48,944 nucleotides of DNA from Candidatus Pacearchaeota archaeon (GTDB lineage: Archaea > Nanobdellota > Nanobdellia > Pacearchaeales > GW2011-AR1): assembly GCA_018304165.1 (NCBI GenBank), contig JAGVWS010000036.1, positions 1-48,944 on the forward strand, given 5' to 3'. The translations under genes were made by a program, and so were the position numbers. The first letter of the stretch is position 1, and each line of letters begins with the position of its first letter. The notes beneath the pieces are model-generated. The model was not told the DNA's origin. It saw only the letters and a program-made list of their open reading frames with translations, and did no database searches. Shown here piece by piece: positions 1-6,412 of the stretch.

Positions 1-17
1 TATTTTATTACTATCTT

Positions 18-132
18 AATCAATGAAATGACATAAGCATTTTGTTGATTGACTAAATTTATTTTCAAGTTTTGACGTTTAAATGAATATTATTATATTA
101 ATTAATAAAATGACATAAGCATTTTGTTAATT
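18..132. repeat. Two copies of a covarying short hairpin
   Basis: Positions 18-50 and 100-132 are two copies of a 33-base imperfect inverted repeat with the same core (AAATGACATAAGCATTTTGT). The outer arms differ between copies but stay complementary: AATCAA pairs with TTGATT in the first and AATTAA with TTAATT in the second. A third, degraded copy (TGAAATGATATAGGCATT) lies near 200-217. The region 1-310 holds no gene that I can support; these repeats and AT-rich sequence are all I see. The hairpins could act as RNA or as protein-binding DNA. Confidence 0.6.
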
Positions 133-310
133 GGCTATTTTTATTTTAATATTAGTTTTTATTGGTTTATTACTATCCTAACCTGTGCAGTTATCCATCA
201 TGAAATGATATAGGCATTAAAGGGAAAGTTATAATATCATTATAAATGTTTTGTCACACAAATGCTTATAACAAAGATAATCTTTATTTTATTATGGGAG
301 GCAGAATAAG

Positions 311-814
311 ATGGCAGTTGACAGGGAAAAACTTGTGAGGCTGTTAAGTGAAGGAAGTGGGATCAGGGCAAGAAACACAACTCCCCAATGATTATATAGC
401 GGCTCTTCTGAAGTCCAGTTATCTTCGGATTCATTTGTTTATCTGGAAGAGATAAGAAATTTTTATGGAATCCTGACGGGGTATCAATTGGCTTACTGCC
501 TGGTTAATGATTCCCTTCCTAGTGAATTAGACAATAGCAGGAAAAGGGAGATAGCAGACAAATTCTTAGATGGAATAGGGCAGCCCATAGTTGTAAAATC
601 TAGTGTTGAAATAAGCCACCCTTACGTAAGGAAAGTTCGCAAATACAGCTGGAATGAAGCAATTGATAAGGATTGGTCTGATGAAAGGCACAGATTTCAG
701 ATGAATAAGAAAGCATTATGGGTGATGGTTGAATTTTCGGAAAAAGAACCGGAGAAAATAGTGCCGTATATCATGCCCTTCAGGAGGACTGCGGAGGGGT
801 TTTCTTTAAAATAA
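311..814 (+). pseudogene. Unknown protein interrupted by in-frame TGA
   Basis: An ATG at 311, preceded by a GGGAGG ribosome-binding site, opens a frame (MAVDREKLVRLLSEGSG...) that hits TGA at 389-391. It then continues without another stop through 814, in the same frame as the 108-aa ORF that the track begins at a TTG at 488. Read through, the product would be about 167 aa, with a charged, probably soluble C-terminal half. I do not recognise the family. TGA terminates other genes here (for example 25501-25770), so recoding is unlikely; a nonsense mutation or sequence error fits better. Confidence 0.55.
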
Positions 815-871
815 GGCTGGCAGTTGTTTTTCAGAAAGAAGATTTATAACCTTTGATGACAGCTAATTTTA

Positions 872-1203
872 ATGCAGGATTATTCTGAGGAACTAAGAGG
901 TTTAATAGAAAGATATAAAGTTAATGGTTTTGAATATGGCAAGCCAGTGGACTATCTGGAGTTTAGGAACGGCTGCCCGATATTGAGGAGCTGGAAAGAG
1001 ACTTGTTAGAGCTTAAAAACTTAAGATTTACTGAGAGACAATTGAGAGATGGAGATAAGAGGTATAAAACTTATCATGTTTATAGCGGTAATACTGGAAG
1101 GGTCTATGTAATAACTTTTACAGATAAAATAAGGATAATTACTATCTACCCCTTAGGGAAGAGCACAATGAGGAGGTATAAGAGGGCAAAGCTTCAAAAC
1201 TGA
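872..1203 (+). pseudogene. Frameshifted small protein, possible toxin remnant
   Basis: An ATG at 872, about 25 bases after a TATA-like GATTTATAA, encodes MQDYSEELRGLIERYKVNGF... and stops at 1007. The -1 frame, open from 967, continues into the 66-aa ORF listed at 1003 with coherent sequence (IEELERDLLELKNLRFTERQ). A single missing base between 967 and 1006 would restore a protein of about 110 aa. The C-terminal half (YHVYSGNTGRVYVITF) is a basic beta-rich segment like RelE/DUF4258-type toxins. The downstream neighbour is DUF2283-like, a family often found as the partner of such proteins. Toxin identity is an inference. Confidence 0.5.
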
Positions 1204-1273
1204 AAGTTTTGAGGCCTCAGGATGTCTTAGATACATCCCAAAGGCTTAAAAAATAGCAACCCTTAAGATTATT

Positions 1274-1630
1274 ATGGAAATAAAATTTCATTACATCTTA
1301 CAGGACGATGTATTCACAGTTTATACAGGCATCCCCCCGACAGAAACTATAGAATTTAGTGATTTCATGAATATTGACATAAGTAAAGATAAGGGAATTG
1401 TCGGCTTTGAGATTTTTGATGCCTTAGAATTTTTAAGAAAACAGGACTATGGGCTGTCAGAATCTTTTTTATCAAATCTTAGAAGCGTTAATTTTGAGTA
1501 TGACGACTGGAGAAATACTTGGTTTATTAAGCTGGAATTAACAGATAATAACAATCAGACTATAACCTTAAAGCTTCCGCCCCTGAAGAAATCCGAGTAT
1601 GTTTCTCCATTAATCGCAAGCCTTGCGTGA
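1274..1630 (+). CDS. DUF2283-like protein (possible antitoxin)
   Basis: The 118-aa product has the N-terminal pattern of DUF2283: an alternating beta segment (FTVYTGIPPTETIEF), then a short hairpin and DKGIVGFEIFDA, where the family usually reads G-x-I-V-G-I-E-I. DUF2283 proteins often sit beside DUF4258/RelE-like toxins, and the gene directly follows the frameshifted toxin-like ORF. A TATA-like TTAAAAAA lies about 25 bases before the ATG, suggesting its own leaderless transcript. After the TGA stop another frame reads REELDILDVKLKGERR up to TAA near 1690, so this gene may also have lost part of its original C-terminus by a frameshift. Confidence 0.55.
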   Translation: MEIKFHYILQDDVFTVYTGIPPTETIEFSDFMNIDISKDKGIVGFEIFDALEFLRKQDYGLSESFLSNLRSVNFEYDDWRNTWFIKLELTDNNNQTITLKLPPLKKSEYVSPLIASLA

Positions 1631-1701
1631 AGAATTAGATATTCTTGATGTGAAGCTGAAGGGAGAGAGAAGAGTCTGTGGGAAGAAGTAAGAATTTACT
1701 C

Positions 1702-2529
1702 TCATGGTTTAACTAACAATACCCTGCTATTCCATCCTTTATGAAGAGGGTTATACATGAAAGCACAATTATAAGAGTTTATTGAAAAACCTTCAATATC
1801 TGATGAACCGCCCATACTGCTTACAGAAAGTTCTGCCAAACCATAATCATACCCTCCCGTATTAAAATACCTATTACCTTCTTTTCTTAGTCTTACAGGA
1901 ATCCCCGTTTTTTCGTCAATATCCTCTGAGAAAAAATTATTATCCTCTTCATTGAAAATGGGGGCATGTACAAATTCAGCATCATCGTTTAATTTGAAGG
2001 CTAGTCCTTCGTAAGGAGAATTAGTGTCCTCTTCTAGCTCTAAACTAGACAAGGGAATCACTACAGGAAACTTAATATCTCTACTTCTTTCTCTTAACTG
2101 TTTTGTTAAATAAATCTCCATAAATTTGTTAGACTCTTTATCAAAAGATTCTTCGCCTTTTCTCAGAACAAGAGAGGTTGTTATATTGTGGAGTAGAAGT
2201 TCCTCCCTAAAATATTTTATTCTTAGTGCTTTCTCTAAGTCTGCTTGAGTAGCCGTCCTCAATCCCGTTTTTCTTTGTCTGAGTATTTGGTTAACTGCTG
2301 CTAGAAAGAAGGCAGTAGATTTTTCTAAAATTGGGTAGTGCAGCCTATCGATATACTCACGGGTCTTGCTATATGCATCGCTCCATCTATCTCTCAAGAG
2401 TTCATATTTACCAAATCTTCTCTGAACCTCTTCATAAATCTCTTTAGCCAACTGTCCAAAAAGTATTCTAGCTTGAGGATAGTCCTGATTTAAGGCAATT
2501 CCACTAAAGCTTCTAAAGTTATCCTGCAT
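1702..2529 (-). CDS. Hypothetical soluble protein, 275 aa
   Basis: I do not recognise this protein. The first 115 residues are helical and charged (QLAKEIYEEVQRRFGKYELL); the second half is more beta-rich and acidic, ending in an aromatic/glycine segment (YNCAFMYNPLHKGWNSRVL). No signal peptide or membrane segment is visible. It is transcribed divergently from the Lrp-like regulator across a 115-base AT-rich spacer, so its promoter adjoins that regulator's putative operator. The ORF is long and uninterrupted, which supports a real gene, but no function can be given. Confidence 0.6.
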   Translation of the reverse strand: MQDNFRSFSGIALNQDYPQARILFGQLAKEIYEEVQRRFGKYELLRDRWSDAYSKTREYIDRLHYPILEKSTAFFLAAVNQILRQRKTGLRTATQADLEKALRIKYFREELLLHNITTSLVLRKGEESFDKESNKFMEIYLTKQLRERSRDIKFPVVIPLSSLELEEDTNSPYEGLAFKLNDDAEFVHAPIFNEEDNNFFSEDIDEKTGIPVRLRKEGNRYFNTGGYDYGLAELSVSSMGGSSDIEGFSINSYNCAFMYNPLHKGWNSRVLLVKP

Positions 2530-2596
2530 TCTAAATTTGAATATATTTAGTTATTACAATTTAATCTTCATGCTATATTAAAGTTATGATTTAAAA

Positions 2597-2644
2597 TTTA
2601 ATGAAAACCGATAGATTTAAATATTTATAGCACTTTTCATTAAA
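2597..2644. promoter_or_regulatory. Inverted repeat bracketing TATA of Lrp-like gene
   Basis: An 11-base perfect inverted repeat, TTTAATGAAAA (2597-2607) and TTTTCATTAAA (2634-2644), brackets a TATA-like TTTAAATATTTATA and touches the start codon at 2645. A repressor bound here would block TBP and the start of a nearly leaderless transcript. By position it is a candidate autoregulatory site of the Lrp/AsnC-type protein; binding is inferred. Confidence 0.55.
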
Positions 2645-3631
2645 ATGATTATGGAGTTAGATGCTAAGGATCGGAGAATACTCTACGAACTGGATAAGAA
2701 TGCTCGTCAGCCGCTTTCTAGAATTGCTAAGAAAGTTCTTCTTAATAGAGAAAGTGTTCTTTATCGCATCAAAAAGCTTTTTGATAAAGGAATAGTCAGG
2801 AATTATCTGACCGTTATTAATACATCTATGCTTGGCTTTACTCATTATAAAATTTATATCAAGTTTCAGAACATTAATGAGAACCAGGAAAAGCGCTTTA
2901 TTTCTGATTTGACAAATAATCCCCATATCACTTGGGTGGCTAGTTGTGATGGAAGTTACTCTCTAATATTTGCTATTAAGGCTAGAACAATCACTGAATT
3001 AAATGACCTGCTAAAAGTTATAAACAATTCTTATTGGAAATTTATTAAAGAACAGCATATTACTACTATCATTAACGCTAATCATTATTACCGCGATTAT
3101 TTGTTGAATAAGAGCGGGACTACTGAAAGGAAGATAAATTGGGGTGGAAATCCAAAAAATATCGAACTTGATAAAATAAATATTGAAGTCCTTGATCAAT
3201 TATCAAAAAATAGCCGTGTAACATCGGTAGAGATAGCTTCTAAACTTGGTATTTCTGCTGACGCCGTCGTTAATAGAATCAAAAAACTCCAGAATGAAGG
3301 TATTATCCAGAATTATATGTTATGGCCGAATGTCTCTTTACTTGAAGGCTTTTATTATAAAGTCCTTGTAAAGACCCATAGTGTTAACACCGATGATGAA
3401 AAAAGACTTAAAGATTATTGTAGGAATAACCCAAATATTGTTTATGCTCTTTCCTGCCTGGGAGATTGGCAGTTCGAAATGGATTTAGAGGTTAAAAACA
3501 TTTCGGAGTTTAGGGAAATAATAAGAGATTTTAGTAATAAGTTTAATTATATCTTATCTGATTGTACTATTCTTAGCATTTATATGGAATACAAATTTAG
3601 GTTCTTTGAAAAGAATATATTAAAGACGTGA
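2645..3631 (+). CDS. Lrp/AsnC-family regulator with two repeats
   Basis: The 328-aa protein is a tandem duplication of the AsnC architecture. The first helix-turn-helix (about residues 4-60: LDAKDRRILYELDKNARQPL) is followed by a RAM-like alpha/beta domain. A second helix-turn-helix (about 178-236: DKINIEVLDQLSKNSRVTSV) and a second RAM-like domain complete it. Such proteins bind DNA and usually sense amino acids or other small ligands. Standard Lrp proteins have one copy (about 150 aa), so this is a fused pseudo-dimer. The start may be 2645 or the ATG at 2651. An inverted repeat around its promoter suggests autoregulation. Confidence 0.85.
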   Translation: MIMELDAKDRRILYELDKNARQPLSRIAKKVLLNRESVLYRIKKLFDKGIVRNYLTVINTSMLGFTHYKIYIKFQNINENQEKRFISDLTNNPHITWVASCDGSYSLIFAIKARTITELNDLLKVINNSYWKFIKEQHITTIINANHYYRDYLLNKSGTTERKINWGGNPKNIELDKINIEVLDQLSKNSRVTSVEIASKLGISADAVVNRIKKLQNEGIIQNYMLWPNVSLLEGFYYKVLVKTHSVNTDDEKRLKDYCRNNPNIVYALSCLGDWQFEMDLEVKNISEFREIIRDFSNKFNYILSDCTILSIYMEYKFRFFEKNILKT

Positions 3632-3719
3632 CTTAACCATCAAAGAAAGATCAATAAAAATCCTAGCCGCAACAAGCTGCAGAGTATAAACTTATTTTGA
3701 CCAATAAAGAAGATTGAGC

Positions 3720-4121
3720 TCACTTCAACAACAATTCTATCTTCTTGGGGTCTTTCTTTATTTCCTTTACAATTGCTGCCGGACCGATGAGTGTTATAAC
3801 GCCCCTGTCTCCTACTAATGCCTTTGCAAGGTTTTCCTTCATCCTGTCCATTACTGACTCATTTCTCGTGCTTCCGGATATGACTGCTATTTCAACGCCC
3901 TTGAAATTCTTAACCCTTCCGACGAGGGCCATGGTGCTTTGTATCAGGCTTGTCTCTTCTTCAGGGGTCAGCCGCCCCTGTATTATTAATATTCTGTTCT
4001 CTAAGCATAAATCCAGTATCCTCCTTATCTTGCTGACGCTGCTTAGATTAGCGATTTCCCCATAAGGAATAAAGCTCAGAGTTACATTGCCCCTTGATGT
4101 TCTTATGCTCTTTCTCTTCAT
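3720..4121 (-). CDS. DUF2073 family protein
   Basis: This 133-aa basic protein fits the archaeal DUF2073 family: an N-terminal strand with FIPYGEIA, a Rossmann-like middle (ENRILIIQGRLTPEEET), and GVEIAVISG leading to a C-terminal VGDRGVITLIGPA segment. Family members are conserved in euryarchaea and lie near an Era-like GTPase. The same pairing is seen here, with GTPase and DUF2073 separated by one membrane protein on the same strand. The start overlaps the stop of the upstream gene by four bases, so all three are likely co-transcribed. Biochemical function is unknown. Confidence 0.75.
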   Translation of the reverse strand: MKRKSIRTSRGNVTLSFIPYGEIANLSSVSKIRRILDLCLENRILIIQGRLTPEEETSLIQSTMALVGRVKNFKGVEIAVISGSTRNESVMDRMKENLAKALVGDRGVITLIGPAAIVKEIKKDPKKIELLLK

Positions 4122-4693
4122 CTTCTGCTGCCCCTATTTTTTATATCTCTCCATAACTTTATGTTCCAAAGATAGACTAAAATTATCACTCCGATTAAAA
4201 GAATTACATAGAGGATATTAGTGGAATCAGAATAATTTCTGCCATATTTCCAATTTCCCATCATGTTTATATACGGGTTTTGTTCACCCATCATATTCAT
4301 CATTCCCATCATGCCTCCCATGCCTCCAGAGCTCATCATTCCGCCAGCATTTTCATTGCAGTAAAGCGTTTTTGCCATATTGATGTGCGCCTGTTTTAAG
4401 CTTTCTGAGCCTTCTCCGCCCATCATTTTATCCATGAGCTCGTGTGATTCTCCAGAATGCATTTGCTCCATGTAATACTCTCCGAGCATTTCCAATTGAG
4501 AGTCTGACAGATTCTCGCAGCTAATTTCTGAATCAATAATGCTCTTGGCATCATTCATTTCCTGTTCCGTAAGGGCATTAGCTAAACCTAAACCAAGGCC
4601 CAGCAGCAGAATAACAGTCATTACAATTATATTATCTTTCATTACTGCGACTCTTATCCTCCCTTTATTTATTCTCATGGTTTTGTTGTTCAC
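4118..4693 (-). CDS. Met-rich two-TM membrane protein
   Basis: The protein has a membrane anchor near residues 20-40 (NIIVMTVILLLGLGLGLANA), which may be a signal peptide. A helical extracytoplasmic region with two cysteines (ISCENL and TLYCNE) follows, then a remarkable Gly/Met tract (SSGGMGGMMGMMNMMGE) and a C-terminal TM (ILYVILLIGVIILVYLW) with a basic tail. Met-rich tracts of this kind commonly bind Cu(I) outside the cytoplasm; that role is inferred. It sits between the GTPase and DUF2073 genes, which is not an obvious functional match. Alternative starts exist at M8 and M18. Confidence 0.65.
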   Translation of the reverse strand: MNNKTMRINKGRIRVAVMKDNIIVMTVILLLGLGLGLANALTEQEMNDAKSIIDSEISCENLSDSQLEMLGEYYMEQMHSGESHELMDKMMGGEGSESLKQAHINMAKTLYCNENAGGMMSSGGMGGMMGMMNMMGEQNPYINMMGNWKYGRNYSDSTNILYVILLIGVIILVYLWNIKLWRDIKNRGSRR

Positions 4694-4705
4694 AGATTCA
4701 AGCTT

Positions 4706-5350
4706 CTACCCCGCTTTCTTGGCGAGCCTGAAAAGCATCTCATAAAATTCTTTCATGTTCTTCCCGCTCTTGGCACTTATTCCGACAACATCATATTCCG
4801 GAAATGCCGACTGGATTCTTCTGATGTCTGACTTTCTAAGGTCCATTTTGTTTCCTGCTATCAGCACAGGAATCTTTCGTGCAATGAGATTTCCAATGAT
4901 TGTAATGTTAACCTGCGAGTAAGGATTCTGCGTTGAATCAAGGACAACTATTACTATATCAACGTCATCAAGCCACTTTATAGCTTCAACAACTCCCTGA
5001 GTGGCTTCCTTTGCCCTCTTCTGAGACTCTTTCTTTCCAAGCCCGTATTTTAAGAAATCCTCGTAGTCAATCTTAGTTGCTATGCCAGGAGTGTCAATAA
5101 GCTTCAATGTCAGCTTCCTGCTGTTGTATTCTATCTCAACCTTTTCCCTTATCTGGACGCTTCTTGTTTCATGGGGGATTCTGCTCACGCTTCCCATCTC
5201 CTCGCCGGTCCAGTCCTTGCAGATGCGGTTTGCGAGCGAGGTTTTTCCGGCGTTCGGCGGTCCGTAAAAGCCAAGGCTTAATTCTTTCTTTGCCCTGAAT
5301 AAAGCAGAAAATGCCCTTCCAAAAAACCTTTTTATCAGATTAATCACCAT
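4706..5350 (-). CDS. Era-like GTP-binding protein
   Basis: All G motifs of a TRAFAC-class GTPase are readable in 214 aa: P-loop GPPNAGKTS (30-38), switch II DTPG (86-89), NKMD (167-170) and SAK (192-194). The protein has no KH domain, so it is not bacterial Era but the archaeal Era-like type that accompanies DUF2073. The first 25 residues (FFGRAFSALFRAKKEL) form an amphipathic basic helix that could touch membrane. It is the first gene of a three-gene minus-strand operon. A ribosome or membrane-remodelling role is possible; the substrate is unknown. Confidence 0.85.
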   Translation of the reverse strand: MVINLIKRFFGRAFSALFRAKKELSLGFYGPPNAGKTSLANRICKDWTGEEMGSVSRIPHETRSVQIREKVEIEYNSRKLTLKLIDTPGIATKIDYEDFLKYGLGKKESQKRAKEATQGVVEAIKWLDDVDIVIVVLDSTQNPYSQVNITIIGNLIARKIPVLIAGNKMDLRKSDIRRIQSAFPEYDVVGISAKSGKNMKEFYEMLFRLAKKAG

Positions 5351-5592
5351 AAACGCATCACCCTTTTTTAAATTATTCGTTAATCCTCTTATTTAATATG
5401 ATTAACTTATTATTAAGCATCACCATTTTTTGATATGAATTACAAAACTTACGATTGTTTATAAAGTTTTACTTGATCATAGCTTCACTTGAATAAATCT
5501 AGCCTGTTTAAAAAGTCCTTAAAAACCAAGCATATCTGGGGTTATGGTTCTAGCCGATTTATTGAGCAAGCAATCATTCCAGTTTGTTTCTT

Positions 5593-6126
5593 TCATTTGA
5601 AAACTTCTATGTAATTATTCAGAGTTATTCCGTTTATAATATTATTTGCTAAGTGAGGATTTGATATTTTATTCAGATTTTTATACCAGAATACTTGTAT
5701 CTTTCTTTTAAGTAATTTTTCAAATTTTTCAAGGCTTACTTTCTTCTTTGAAGGTGTTTCTACGTATAAATCAATGTCGCTCTCTTCTGTGTCTTCTCCT
5801 TTTGCAAAAGAGCCAAAAAGAACAATTTTGGGGTTGCTTAATTCATTTTTTAGATATTCTATAAAACCAGATTCATATATCTTTTTTATATTATATAGCT
5901 TTTTTTCCAAGAGATATTTTTCACTGCCTCTATTTGCTGTATAGAAATTAACATTACCTATTTTAATTGTTGTTAAAATGCTTTCTTTTTCTAGTTCTTT
6001 ACAATGTCTTATGACAGAAGGAAGAGGAAGTTTAAGAGTTCTTTCTATCTCTCTTACTCTAAGTTTAGCATTAGGGTTAATAAAGAAATATTCCCTGATA
6101 GTTTTATTGATATCTTTTCTTTTCAT
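5593..6126 (-). CDS. Winged-helix nucleotidyltransferase (MNT type)
   Basis: Residues 1-65 form a winged helix (LRVREIERTLKLPLPSVIRH), and the C-terminal part is a minimal nucleotidyltransferase domain with GSFAKGEDTEESDIDL (105-120), including the catalytic D117-x-D119 pair. Proteins of this kind are typically antitoxins of HEPN/MNT modules, or stand-alone regulators. No HEPN partner is visible next to it. A perfect inverted repeat around its TATA box fits self-repression through the winged helix. A MITE-like element lies just upstream. Confidence 0.8.
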   Translation of the reverse strand: MKRKDINKTIREYFFINPNAKLRVREIERTLKLPLPSVIRHCKELEKESILTTIKIGNVNFYTANRGSEKYLLEKKLYNIKKIYESGFIEYLKNELSNPKIVLFGSFAKGEDTEESDIDLYVETPSKKKVSLEKFEKLLKRKIQVFWYKNLNKISNPHLANNIINGITLNNYIEVFK

Positions 6127-6128
6127 TT

Positions 6129-6164
6129 GATAACTTATAGTATCAATAGATATTTAAAGTTATC
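6129..6164. promoter_or_regulatory. Inverted-repeat operator of nucleotidyltransferase gene
   Basis: GATAACTT (6129-6136) and AAGTTATC (6157-6164) form a perfect 8-base inverted repeat immediately upstream of the start at 6126. The TATA-like TTTAAATA lies between them and the right arm. Binding by the gene's own winged helix is inferred from position. Confidence 0.5.
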
Positions 6165-6174
6165 GGTTGTGTGA

Positions 6175-6390
6175 ATATCTCCGATGGATAATTATTATAG
6201 CAGCATAAAAACAATATAGCTATTGGAAATAGTTCCATCGTTAGTCAGATACAACATTTATAGCAGGTTCAATCGATGGTAGTTGCTAACAAATGCTAGC
6301 AAACACCTACTCATGCTTGTTAAGCGGATTTACATTATTGGTTGATTCTTTAAATCTTCCTGCTAAATACAGTTTGTATCGGAGATACTC
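6175..6390. mobile_element. MITE-like element, family 1, copy 1
   Basis: This 216-base non-coding element carries inverted ends (TATCTCCGAT and ATCGGAGATA) and is flanked by a perfect 7-base direct repeat, TGTGTGA (6168-6174 and 6391-6397). A second copy with the same ends and a nearly identical first ~48 bases lies at 41463-41683. It has no ORF, so it would depend on a transposase supplied elsewhere. Two extra bases separate the right inverted repeat from the duplication in both copies. Confidence 0.75.
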
Positions 6391-6412
6391 TGTGTGATTT
6401 ACACAAAAGTGA

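Noticed and set aside
389-391. In-frame TGA as a recoded sense codon (for example selenocysteine)
   Set aside because: TGA is an ordinary stop for several intact genes here, including the ferredoxin and the second GGMVGGC gene, and no SECIS-like hairpin is evident near it. A nonsense change or an error is simpler.
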